Assembly: GCF_001592205.1 (NCBI RefSeq)
Contig: NZ_BCWM01000003.1
Location: 1 to 64,000, forward strand
Source of the DNA: Brevundimonas vesicularis NBRC 12165
GTDB lineage: Bacteria > Pseudomonadota > Alphaproteobacteria > Caulobacterales > Caulobacteraceae
Length of the DNA stretch: 64,000 nt
Direction of reading: 5' to 3'
Shown one piece after another: positions 52,971 through 61,359 of the stretch. A program made the translations under genes and the position numbers. A model generated the notes under the pieces. The model was not told the origin of the DNA and made no database searches. It worked only from the letters and a program-made list of their open reading frames with translations. Position 1 is the first letter of the stretch; every line of letters begins with the position of its first letter.

Positions 52971-54784
52971 GGCACGCTCTTGCAGACGAGGTAATCGAGG
53001 GGAGGCACGCGAACGGCGACGCTGGCGGGTGCGGAGGATTCGGGTGCGCAATCGCCGCGCAGAGCTTGCCACCGCAGCGAGCCGGGCTCCACCTCGACAT
53101 GAGCGGCGACGGGCGCAGTGGAGGTGTTGAACAGGGCCAGGATCTCCGATCCGTCCTCGCCGACGCGCGACAGGGCGAACAGACCGGGCTTGTCACCATA
53201 GGCGCGCACGACCTGACGGCCGCGTCGCAGGGCCGGCTCTGCGGCGCGGATGCGGGTCATCTCTGCGATCGCCTGGTAGAGGGGGGCGTCCGTGGAATAG
53301 GCCGGCTGGCGACCGCCGACGGGCGTCTCGTTCGCATAGACCGGCGTGCGGCTGGGCCACATGTCCTGGCGTGAGTTTCCGTATCCGCCCGCGCCGGCGA
53401 AGCCCTGTTCATCCCCGTAATAGAGCGTGGGAACGCCCCGGCTGAACATCATCAGGGCATGGGCCAGTTTGATACGCGCCAGCACCTCGGCGTCGTCGGC
53501 GTTCGGATTGGCCTGTTTCACGAAGAAGCCGACCCGGCCCATGTCATGGTTGCCCAGGAAGGTCGGCAGGATGGCGGCGGTCTCGGCGCCCTTGTCATAG
53601 ATCGTGTCGGCGTCGAACAGCTTGGCCAGGGCGTCGGTCCCGACCTTGCCGGCCGCCACATCGGTCGCTTGCTTCTGGAACGGGAAGTCCAGCACCGCCG
53701 GATAGCCGTCGACCCGCGTGAACCGCGCCGTCACCGCCGGATCAGGATCATAGACCTCGCCGAAGATGTGGAAGTTCGGGATGCCCTTGGCCTCGGCGCG
53801 GGCGATCATGGCGGGGATGAAGGCCTGCCAGAAGCCCGGGTTCACATGGCGGGCGGTATCGATGCGGAAGCCGTCGATGCCGTATTTGTCGATCCAGCCG
53901 CCGAAGATGTCGATCATGCCCTGGATGACCACCGGGTCCTCGGTCAGCAGGTCGTCCAGCCCGGCGAAGTCGCCGTCCAGGCTGCTTTCGCCGGTGAAGG
54001 TGCTCTCGCCCCGGTTATGATAGTGGATCGGATCGTTCAGCCAGGCCGGAACCTTGGCGTTCTCCTCGCCGGCCGGGACATAGGGCGTATAGGCGTAGTC
54101 GGCCCGGGTCAGGCGCGAGAAGTCGCGACCGTCGAAGCCTTCATTGATCGGCGCACCGTCGACGCCGCCGCGACGGGTGTAGGGATAGTCGGCGCGACTG
54201 CGATAGGCGCAGCGGCCTTTAGGGCATTCGCGATACTGGATGACGTCGGCGGTGTGGTTGGCGACGATGTCCAGATAGACCTTCATGCCGCGCGCATGGG
54301 CCGCCTCGACCAGGGCGCGCATCGCAGCCTCGTCGCCGAAGTGCGGATCGACGGCGGTGAAGTCGGTGATCCAGTAGCCGTGGTGCGCCGCGCCGGTGTA
54401 GCCGCCATGGCTCTGCACCGGCTTGTTCTTGAACACGGGCGCCAACCAGACCGCCGTCGCGCCCAGCCCCTGGATATAGTCCAGCTGTTGGGTCACCCCG
54501 GCCAGGTCGCCGCCATGATAAAAATCGGTATCGGCCGGATCGAACCCGCTCTTCAGCCGGTCAGCGGTATAACCGCCGTGGTCGTTCGTGGCATCGCCAT
54601 TGGCGAAGCGATCCGGCAGCAGGAAGTAGATCACCTCGTCCTGAGGAAGGCGTTGACGCAGGGCTGACAGGGCGTCTTCGGCCTGGCGGGTTTGCGCCGT
54701 CGTCGGCAATGCAAAGCTGCTCAGCACAGCCGCCGCCGCCATCGCCGCGTGCAGTCCGGCCCTTCTGGGGGCTCCCCTCGCCAT
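52967..54784 (-). CDS. Exported alpha-amylase (GH13)
   Basis: A 605-residue alpha-amylase cleaving internal alpha-1,4 bonds of starch or maltodextrin. The signal peptide ends around LPTTAQ. The barrel has IYFLLPDRFANGDATND, HGGDLAGVTQQLDYIQGLGATAVWLAP, the conserved DIVANHT, nucleophile Asp in GFRIDTARH, acid Glu in FGEVYD and TS stabiliser in FLGNHDMGR. The C-terminal beta domain ends PPLDYLVCKS. ATG 54784 has GGGAG upstream. It is the first gene of a two-gene unit with the GH13 alpha-glucosidase and is divergent from the TonB-dependent receptor. Confidence 0.9.
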   Translation of the reverse strand: MARGAPRRAGLHAAMAAAAVLSSFALPTTAQTRQAEDALSALRQRLPQDEVIYFLLPDRFANGDATNDHGGYTADRLKSGFDPADTDFYHGGDLAGVTQQLDYIQGLGATAVWLAPVFKNKPVQSHGGYTGAAHHGYWITDFTAVDPHFGDEAAMRALVEAAHARGMKVYLDIVANHTADVIQYRECPKGRCAYRSRADYPYTRRGGVDGAPINEGFDGRDFSRLTRADYAYTPYVPAGEENAKVPAWLNDPIHYHNRGESTFTGESSLDGDFAGLDDLLTEDPVVIQGMIDIFGGWIDKYGIDGFRIDTARHVNPGFWQAFIPAMIARAEAKGIPNFHIFGEVYDPDPAVTARFTRVDGYPAVLDFPFQKQATDVAAGKVGTDALAKLFDADTIYDKGAETAAILPTFLGNHDMGRVGFFVKQANPNADDAEVLARIKLAHALMMFSRGVPTLYYGDEQGFAGAGGYGNSRQDMWPSRTPVYANETPVGGRQPAYSTDAPLYQAIAEMTRIRAAEPALRRGRQVVRAYGDKPGLFALSRVGEDGSEILALFNTSTAPVAAHVEVEPGSLRWQALRGDCAPESSAPASVAVRVPPLDYLVCKSVP

Positions 54785-54831
54785 GACGCTCACTCCCTTG
54801 CGTCTGGAAAGTGCAAAGCCTTCCAGATCGA

Positions 54832-54848
54832 TTTGCAAGATTTTGCAG
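54832..54848. promoter_or_regulatory. Putative MalI operator before the alpha-amylase
   Basis: TTTGCA followed four bases later by TTTGCAG, close to the alpha-amylase start and similar to the site at 50258-50276. A related TTTGCA lies at 55005. It is a candidate site for MalI control of the divergent alpha-amylase and malA units. Confidence 0.42.
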
Positions 54849-55004
54849 CAATGTGCGGGGCTGTCAACGCGTCGCTGAAATGCTGCGATGCGTCATGAAC
54901 ACAGCGCGAAACCGCACATTTTGGCGCCCTGGCAGGCTATGCCCCAGACGGAAGTGCGACGGAAATCAGACCTCCGCATTAACTGCTTGCAACATTCCAA
55001 AAGA

Positions 55005-55020
55005 TTTGCATATTTTTGCG
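55005..55020. promoter_or_regulatory. Putative MalI operator before the TonB receptor
   Basis: TTTGCA followed by TTTGCG four bases later, about 53 bp before the receptor ATG. A TTGCAA also occurs at 54987-54992. It fits the motif shared by the mal control regions but is less perfect. Confidence 0.38.
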
Positions 55021-55073
55021 ACGGCTTCAGATCGCGACGTTCAGAATCGCGGTCAGCCCCAGGGAGGATGACC

Positions 55074-57869
55074 ATGTTCCAACGTCTCAACCGGCGCGCG
55101 CGCCTGCTATCCGGCGTCGCCTTCGGCGCAGCCGCCCTGATGGCGGTCGGCTCGGCCCACGCACAAACCGCGCCCGCCACGACGGCGCAGGCCGACGACC
55201 AGGCCACCGAAGTCGGCGAAATCGTCGTCACCGGCATTCGCCGTTCGATCGAAGCCGCGATCTCGGCCAAGGCCAACAACACCTCGATCGTCGAAGTCAT
55301 CTCAGCTGAAGACATCGGCAAGCTGCCGGACGTCTCGATCGCCGAATCCCTGGCGCGCCTGCCGGGCGTGACGATGCAGCGCCTCGACGGCCGCAGCCAG
55401 GCGATCTCCATCCGTGGCTTGGGCCCCGACTTCACCACCGCCCTGCTGAATGGGCGCGAACTGGTCACCACCGGCGACAACCGCGGCGTCGAGTTCGACC
55501 AGTTCCCCGCCGAACTGCTGAACAGCGTCGTCGTCTACAAGACCCCGGACGCGGCTCTGATTGGTCAAGGTCTGGGCGGCACCGTCGACCTGCGCACCGT
55601 TCGCCCGCTGGCCTACGGCCGCCAAGCCATCGCCATGAACTACCGCCACGAGTGGAACGAGATCGGCGCCCTGAACTCAGGCACGACCGACAACGGCGAC
55701 CGCTACACCATCTCCTACATCGACCAGTTCCTTGACGGTACGCTAGGCGTGGCCTTGGGCTACGCTCACATGAGCTCGCCCTATCAGTCCGAGCGCTTCA
55801 ACGCCTGGGGCTATCCCAACTACACGGACGGCAATCTGCTGACCGGCGGCGTGAAGCCCTATGTGATGTCGTCGGAGCTGGAGCGTGACGGCTATATGGG
55901 CGTGCTGGAATGGCGTCCGAACGACCGCATCCACTCCACGATCGACGCCTTCTATTCCGAGTTCAAGAACACCCAGGTTCTGCGCGGCATCGAATTCCCG
56001 CTGGCATGGGGTGGTTCGGCCGGCAATTGCACCGTGAACGTCCCCTCGGCGGTCTGCCGTCCGGCACCGTCGCTGCGTCCCGGTTACACCGTCGAAGATG
56101 GCCTCATCGTCGCCGGCACCTGGGACAACATCAAGGGCGTCGTCCGTAACGACCTGAACAAGCGCGACAGCAACATCACCGCTTTAGGCTGGAACACCGA
56201 ATTCACGCTCAGCGACGACTGGTCGGCGAATCTGGACCTCAGCTATTCGAAGGTCGAGCGTAACGACATCATCCTGGAAACAAACGCCGGCACCGGCCGC
56301 AATATCAACGGCGCGCTGGATACCTTGGGCTTTGAACTGACCGACGACGGCGTCACTCGCTTCACCAGCCGTTTGAATTATGCCGATCCGAACCTGATCC
56401 GCATCACCAGCCCGCAAGGCTGGGGCGGCGACGTTATTACCGGCGGTCAGGCCGGCTATATGAACACTCCTTCCATCGAGGACGAGATCAAGGGCGCGCG
56501 CTTCTCTGTTACGCGCCAACTGCATCAGAGCCCTTTCAAGTCGATCGATTTCGGTTTTAACTACACCGAGCGTCAGAAGAGCTTCGTCAACGACCAGTTC
56601 TATCTCGGTGTCCCCGGCGGCGGCGATCTGACCGTGCCTAGCGCATTCCTGCTGGACCCGACCGATTTGGGGTATCTGGGTATCTCGCAGGTCCTGAGCT
56701 ACGATGCCTTAGGCTTGGTCAACAGCGGCGCGCTGGATCGTATCCGTAATCCGAACGCTGATGTTGCAGCTGGCAACTGGTCGGTGACCGAGAAGGTTTC
56801 AACCTCTTATGTCCGTGCCAACATTGACCACAATCTCTTCGGCCTGCCGCTGACCGGCAATGTTGGTATGCAGTTCGTCTACACGGACCAAGCGGGCCAA
56901 GGCTTCGAGGCCCAGCAGTTGAGCCAAGGCGTGGCTGCTGTCGCCAATCTTCAAGGCGGCGCCAAGTATCTTGAAGTCCTGCCGAGTTCGAACTTCATTC
57001 TGCAGGTCGCCGACGACGCCTTCGTGCGTTTCGCAGCTGCGCGTACACTGGCGCGTCCGCGGATGGACGACATGCGTGCGTCGCGTAACTTCTCATTCGA
57101 CGCGGGCAAGAATAACGGAACGCCCGACCCCGCCAAAAACTCGCCGTGGGGCGGCGGTGGCGGCAATCCTACTTTGATGCCCTATATCGCGGACGTGGTG
57201 GACCTCTCCTTCGAGAAATACTTCGCCAATCGCAAGGGCTACGTCTCGCTGGCCGCCTTCTACAAGAACTTGGAAAGCTACGTTTATAGCTACAACCGTC
57301 TTTTCGATTTCAGCGGTTATCCGACGGGGGGTATTACGCCTGTGACCAATCTGGGCACTCTTTCGACCCCGGAAAATGGCGAAGGCGGTTGGATCAAGGG
57401 TCTGGAGCTTTCGATCTCGGCGCCGTTCGACATCTTCCATCCGGACCTGGAGGGTTTTGGCGCCCAATTCAGCGCCTCGACCACGGACAGCGAAGTGCGG
57501 CCTGACCCCACCCAAGCGCCGACCGCCCTGCCGGGTCTGTCGGAGAACGTGATCAACGGCTCTCTCTATTATGAGCGCTACGGCTTCCAGTCGCGGATTT
57601 CGGCCCGCTATCGCTCGGATTACCTGGGCGAAGTCGCCGGCTTCGGCAACGGCCGCACCCTGCGTTCGGTCGCGGCGGAAACCGTGGTCGACGCCCAGGT
57701 CGGCTATGAGTTCCAGTCCGGTCCGCTGGAAGGCCTGTCGGTTCTGGCTCAGGTCAACAACCTGACCGACGAGCCGTTCAAGACCTTCGAGAACGGCGAT
57801 GAGCGCCGGACCATCGACTATCAGCACTACGGCCGCACCTTCGCCGTCGGGCTGAACTACAAGTTCTGA
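55074..57869 (+). CDS. malA: TonB-dependent maltodextrin receptor (MalA-like)
   Basis: An outer-membrane receptor importing maltooligosaccharides with energy from TonB. It has 931 residues from ATG 55074 (GGAGG seven bases upstream; ATG 55068 is too close). The signal peptide ends at SAHAQ. The TonB box region GEIVVTGIRRSIE (about 50-62) precedes the plug domain, with ISAEDIGKLPDVSIAESLARLPGVT and ISIRGLGPDFTTALLNGRE (about 111-129). The rest is a 22-strand-type barrel ending RTFAVGLNYKF with a terminal Phe. Position beside alpha-amylase, GH97 and MalI identifies the maltodextrin class. Confidence 0.88.
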   Translation: MFQRLNRRARLLSGVAFGAAALMAVGSAHAQTAPATTAQADDQATEVGEIVVTGIRRSIEAAISAKANNTSIVEVISAEDIGKLPDVSIAESLARLPGVTMQRLDGRSQAISIRGLGPDFTTALLNGRELVTTGDNRGVEFDQFPAELLNSVVVYKTPDAALIGQGLGGTVDLRTVRPLAYGRQAIAMNYRHEWNEIGALNSGTTDNGDRYTISYIDQFLDGTLGVALGYAHMSSPYQSERFNAWGYPNYTDGNLLTGGVKPYVMSSELERDGYMGVLEWRPNDRIHSTIDAFYSEFKNTQVLRGIEFPLAWGGSAGNCTVNVPSAVCRPAPSLRPGYTVEDGLIVAGTWDNIKGVVRNDLNKRDSNITALGWNTEFTLSDDWSANLDLSYSKVERNDIILETNAGTGRNINGALDTLGFELTDDGVTRFTSRLNYADPNLIRITSPQGWGGDVITGGQAGYMNTPSIEDEIKGARFSVTRQLHQSPFKSIDFGFNYTERQKSFVNDQFYLGVPGGGDLTVPSAFLLDPTDLGYLGISQVLSYDALGLVNSGALDRIRNPNADVAAGNWSVTEKVSTSYVRANIDHNLFGLPLTGNVGMQFVYTDQAGQGFEAQQLSQGVAAVANLQGGAKYLEVLPSSNFILQVADDAFVRFAAARTLARPRMDDMRASRNFSFDAGKNNGTPDPAKNSPWGGGGGNPTLMPYIADVVDLSFEKYFANRKGYVSLAAFYKNLESYVYSYNRLFDFSGYPTGGITPVTNLGTLSTPENGEGGWIKGLELSISAPFDIFHPDLEGFGAQFSASTTDSEVRPDPTQAPTALPGLSENVINGSLYYERYGFQSRISARYRSDYLGEVAGFGNGRTLRSVAAETVVDAQVGYEFQSGPLEGLSVLAQVNNLTDEPFKTFENGDERRTIDYQHYGRTFAVGLNYKF

Positions 57870-57896
57870 TTTCCCCTCTCTCTTCTGAGCAAACTT

Positions 57897-57930
57897 GGGC
57901 CGCCGCGTTCGCGAGGCGGCCCTTTTCTTT
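57897..57930 (+). terminator. Terminator after malA
   Basis: GGGCCGCC pairs with GGCGGCCC across a 10-base loop and is followed by TTTTCTTT. It lies 28 nt past the receptor stop. Confidence 0.8.
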
Positions 57931-58070
57931 GCCTGCGCCCCGGCCCGGCGGGAAAGTTTCGTTACAGAGCGCGCTTTTCGGCTGGACGCGCCTTTCGCGA
58001 TGTCCGAACCAAGCAGGATGAGAACCGCGCGATCACAGCGCGGCCGTTCGATCTCACTGGGGGATTATTC

Positions 58071-59345
58071 ATGACCGTTCCGGACGCCGGAAAACGCCAG
58101 GGCGCAGGCCTGGCCTTCGCCTATGTCACCACGCTGTTCTTCGCCTGGGGCTTTGCGACCTCGCTGATCGACCCGTTGATCGCGGCGGTTAAGCGGGTGT
58201 TCGACCTGAACAACGCCGAGGCCTTCCTGACCACCTTCGCCTGGTTCATCGCCTACGGGCTGATGTCCCTGCCGGCGGCCTCCGTCCTCAGCAAGCTGGG
58301 CTACAGCCGCTCGATCATCGGCGCCCTCATCGTCATGGTCGCGGGCTGCTTGATCGTGCCGGCCGCCACCGCCGCCGACTGGTATCCCGGCGTCCTGATC
58401 GCCCTGTTCGTCATCGCCTCCGGCGTCACCCTGCTGCAGGTCGCGGCCAACCCGCTGGTCGCCGAGCTGGGCAGCCCCAAGGGCGCCTCCAGCCGTCTGA
58501 ACCTGTCGCAGGCCTTCAACTCGCTGGGTACGACCGTCGGCCCCTGGCTAGGCTCGCACGTCCTGCTGACGGGCGGCGTCTTCGCCGCTGGCGCTGTGGT
58601 GACCGCCGCAACCCGCACCCAGTCGCTGCGCAGCATCGACATGGCCTTCCTGGGCATGGGCGCCTTCTTCGCCTTGATCGCCGTCTTCATCTTCACCGCG
58701 CGCAAGAAGATCAATGCGGCGGCGCCCGAATCGCACAATGCGGTTTCGCCCTTGAAGGCCATGTCGTCGCCCTGGGCCGTGTTCGGCGCCCTGGCCATCT
58801 TCCTCTACGTTGGTTCCGAAGTCGCCATCGGCGGCATGCTGACCAACTTCCTGGAAAGCCCCGACATCCTGAACGCCCCCATCGAGACGGCGGGCAAGAT
58901 GGTCGCCCTGTACTGGGGCGGCGCCATGGTCGGCCGCTTCATCGGCTCGGCCGTGCTGACCAAGGTGCGCCCCGGCATCGTCCTTGCCTGCTGCACCGTC
59001 GCGGCGGCCGTCCTGTGCCTGACCGTCAGCCAGATCGGCGGCCCGACGGCGGCCTACGCTGTCCTGTCGATCGGCCTGTTCAACTCGATCATGTTCCCCA
59101 CCATCTTCACCTTGACGCTGGAGCGCTCGACCGCCCCGACGTCGGCGACGTCGGGCCTGCTGGTGTTCGGCATCATCGGCGGCGCTCTGCTGCCTCAAGT
59201 CGCGGCGCATATCGCCGATGCGGCCGGCAAGCTTCAGCCCGCCTTCATCGTGCCGATGCTGGGCTACGTCGGCCTGACCATCTTCGCCATCGGCTGCATC
59301 CGCACCAAGGCGCGGACCGAAGTGACCTCGACCGCCTCCCACTGA
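58071..59345 (+). CDS. FHS-family sugar permease (glucose/galactose-type)
   Basis: A 424-residue major facilitator of the FHS family (fucose/galactose/glucose-H+ symporters), with about 12 helices. Landmarks: YVTTLFFAWGFATSLIDPLI (about 18-37), FLTTFAWFIAYGLMSLPAASVLSKLGY, VAANPLVAELG and SQAFNSLGTTVGPWLGS (about 144-160), then VGSEVAIGGML and SIMFPTIFTLTL. Probably brings in glucose liberated by the exported glucosidases. It has its own spacing of about 200 nt from malA, with a terminator between, so it is transcribed alone. Confidence 0.82.
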   Translation: MTVPDAGKRQGAGLAFAYVTTLFFAWGFATSLIDPLIAAVKRVFDLNNAEAFLTTFAWFIAYGLMSLPAASVLSKLGYSRSIIGALIVMVAGCLIVPAATAADWYPGVLIALFVIASGVTLLQVAANPLVAELGSPKGASSRLNLSQAFNSLGTTVGPWLGSHVLLTGGVFAAGAVVTAATRTQSLRSIDMAFLGMGAFFALIAVFIFTARKKINAAAPESHNAVSPLKAMSSPWAVFGALAIFLYVGSEVAIGGMLTNFLESPDILNAPIETAGKMVALYWGGAMVGRFIGSAVLTKVRPGIVLACCTVAAAVLCLTVSQIGGPTAAYAVLSIGLFNSIMFPTIFTLTLERSTAPTSATSGLLVFGIIGGALLPQVAAHIADAAGKLQPAFIVPMLGYVGLTIFAIGCIRTKARTEVTSTASH

Positions 59346-59365
59346 GGCTGATCGTCAGACAAGAC

Positions 59366-59399
59366 AAAGGGCGCGGAGGTCAGCCTCCGCGCCCTTTTT
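59366..59399 (+). terminator. Terminator between the permease and TetR genes
   Basis: A perfect 14-bp stem (AAAGGGCGCGGAGG / CCTCCGCGCCCTTT) with a TCAG loop and following TT. With convergent genes on both sides it can act in both directions. Confidence 0.85.
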
Positions 59400-59415
59400 C
59401 ATTTCGGCGATGGGG

Positions 59416-59985
59416 TCAGCCGTCGATCAGCGACTGAAGAATGGGCGCCAGGCGGTCGCGCATCTCCTCACATTGGGCGGGTTCAATGTTGAAGCTGCCG
59501 CCGCCCAGTTCGCGACTGACCGACATGCCCATGATGAAGCCGGCCAGGAGACGCGCGCGGACCGTGGCGTCCGGCCCGCTCAGCCATTCCTCCAGCGGAC
59601 CGAAGAACCGCTGGGTGCAGGTGTTCTGAACCATCTCCGACGCCTTGGCCGAGCCGATGGAGCGCAACATGATCGACATGCCCTTCAGCTTTTCGGCCTT
59701 CTTGGGTTCGAAGACGATCTCGTGCGCCACGCGCCGGCCGAACTCGCCCTTTTCACCCTGCATAAGCGCGCTGCCGTCGCCGCAGCTGTCCAGCGCGGCG
59801 AGGAACAAATCGTCCTTGGAGCCGAAGTAGCGGCTGATCAGGGCCGCATCGACGCCCACGTCGCGGGCGATGTCGCGCATGCCCACATCGTCATAGCTCT
59901 CGGCCGCGAATCTCTCGCGCGCAGCATCGAGAATGGCCGTGCGCGTGGCGGCGGCGTTTCTCGGGCGTGGGCCGGGACATAACAA
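59416..59985 (-). CDS. TetR/AcrR-family repressor of the adjacent efflux genes
   Basis: A 189-residue repressor. The N-terminal helix-turn-helix reads ILDAARERFAAESYDDVGMRDIARDVGVDAALISRYFGSKDDLFLAAL (about 15-63), split here over the recognition helix GVDAALISRYFGSK. The C-terminal ligand domain is mostly helical. The start is uncertain: TTG 59985 is preferred (GGAG about ten bases upstream) because the longer frame from 60036 runs through a promoter -35. Divergent from an RND adaptor-pump pair, so autoregulation and control of efflux are likely. Confidence 0.82.
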   Translation of the reverse strand: MLCPGPRPRNAAATRTAILDAARERFAAESYDDVGMRDIARDVGVDAALISRYFGSKDDLFLAALDSCGDGSALMQGEKGEFGRRVAHEIVFEPKKAEKLKGMSIMLRSIGSAKASEMVQNTCTQRFFGPLEEWLSGPDATVRARLLAGFIMGMSVSRELGGGSFNIEPAQCEEMRDRLAPILQSLIDG

Positions 59986-60029
59986 GGTGATGACACTCCA
60001 CAGACAATAACCGTAGATCACATATGGCT

Positions 60030-60049
60030 TTGTCAACGTCTGTTGACAA
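60030..60049. promoter_or_regulatory. TetR-type operator with divergent -35 boxes
   Basis: A perfect palindrome of TTGTCAAC and GTTGACAA with a four-base centre (GTCT). Each arm contains TTGACA on one strand, the -35 of a promoter: minus-strand TTGACA followed about 18 bases later by GGTTAT, and plus-strand TTGACA followed about 18 bases later by ATTAAG. A further GTTGACAA stands at 60082-60089. Repressor bound here would block both directions. Confidence 0.6.
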
Positions 60050-60153
60050 GCGCCACGGCTCCGACCATTAAGTCACCACGCGTTGACAAGGCCGACTCCC
60101 CATCGGCCTCTGTCCGCACGACAGGGATTTACCTCCGACAGGGAGATGCGCAG

Positions 60154-61356
60154 ATGCGCGGGCTGAAGATTGCGGCGGTATCCGTCATGGTGACGGGTGC
60201 GCTTTATGGTTGTTCCCCAAAGGCAGAGGCGCCCGCACAAGGCGCGCCGCCCGTGACGGTGGCTGTGCCGCTGAAGCAGCAGGTGCGGGATTGGGACGAG
60301 TTCACCGGGCGCTTCGAAGCGGTTGAGAGCGTGGACGTGCGCGCCCGCGTCGGCGGTTATATCCAGGCGGTTCACTTCCGCGACGGTCAGATGGTCCAGA
60401 AGGGCCAACTGCTGTTCACCCTGGATCCGCGCCCGGCCCAGGCCGCGCTGGCGCAGGCTCAGGCCCAGGTGGCCCAGGCCCAGTCGCAACTGTCGCTGGC
60501 CCGCGCCAACCTGGCCCGCAGCGAGGCCCTGCTGGCCTCGCAAGCCGTGTCCAAGGCTGAATATGATTCCAACAAGGCGGCCGTCGATGCGGCCCAAGCC
60601 AATCTGGCGGCCGGCAACGCCGCCGTTCGCAATGCCCGCCTGAACCTGGAATACACCCGCGTCACCGCGCCGACCTCGGGTCGCGTGTCCGACCGTCGCG
60701 TCGATCCGGGCAATGTCATCGCAGGCGGTTCGTCAGCCGGCGACATCCTGACCACCATCATCTCGGGCGGCCCGATCCACTTCGTCTTCGACGGCTCGGA
60801 AGCGGTCCTGCTGAAATACCTGCGTCAGGGCGGCGCCAATCAGGGCGCGGTCGTCAATGTGCGCCTGCAGGACGAAAGCACCTACAAGCATACCGGCCGT
60901 CTCGACTTCTCGGACAACGCCGTGGACACCGCCTCGGGCGTGATCCGTCTGCGCGCCATCCTGCCCAACGCCGACGGCTTCCTGCGCCCCGGCATGTTCG
61001 GCAGCGCCCAAGTCGCAGGCGCCGGCGCCTATGACGCCCTGCTCGTCCCGGATTCGGCCATCGGCACCGATCAGGCCCGCCGCACCGTCGCCGTGGTCAA
61101 CGCCGACGGCACAGTGACGAACAAGGCCGTTCAGCTCGGCCCGATCGTGCAGGGCTTGCGCGTCGTCCGTTCGGGCTTGGCCCCGACTGACCGCGTCATC
61201 ATCGCGGGTCTGCAACGCGCCGCCCAGCCGGGCTCCAAGGTCACGCCCAAGAACGGCAAGATCGAACCCGTCGCCGGCGATGCGTCCCAGGCGCCCGTCA
61301 CCCAGGCGGCGCCCGCGTCCAGCGCTTCCTTCGCCAACAGCCTGCCGGCCGGCTAA
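60154..61356 (+). CDS. acrA: RND efflux periplasmic adaptor (AcrA/MexA-like)
   Basis: A membrane-fusion adaptor linking the RND pump to an outer-membrane channel, 400 residues. Signal peptide with lipobox ALYGC (Cys about 20) suggests a lipoprotein. The biotinyl-lipoyl region is RVGGYIQAVHFRDGQMVQKGQLLFTLD, a long coiled-coil hairpin (about 85-155, rich in Ala, Gln) follows, then VTAPTSGRVSDRRVDPGN and beta-barrel. ATG 60154 has GGGAG eight bases upstream. It is 3 nt ahead of the pump gene and divergent from TetR. No outer-membrane factor is seen within the window. Confidence 0.9.
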   Translation: MRGLKIAAVSVMVTGALYGCSPKAEAPAQGAPPVTVAVPLKQQVRDWDEFTGRFEAVESVDVRARVGGYIQAVHFRDGQMVQKGQLLFTLDPRPAQAALAQAQAQVAQAQSQLSLARANLARSEALLASQAVSKAEYDSNKAAVDAAQANLAAGNAAVRNARLNLEYTRVTAPTSGRVSDRRVDPGNVIAGGSSAGDILTTIISGGPIHFVFDGSEAVLLKYLRQGGANQGAVVNVRLQDESTYKHTGRLDFSDNAVDTASGVIRLRAILPNADGFLRPGMFGSAQVAGAGAYDALLVPDSAIGTDQARRTVAVVNADGTVTNKAVQLGPIVQGLRVVRSGLAPTDRVIIAGLQRAAQPGSKVTPKNGKIEPVAGDASQAPVTQAAPASSASFANSLPAG

Positions 61357-61359
61357 GCC

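Noticed and set aside
60036..60036. TTG 60036 as the start of the TetR gene
   Set aside because: The TTG is part of TTGACA and of the operator palindrome, so it belongs to the promoter. A start near 59985 has a better ribosome site.
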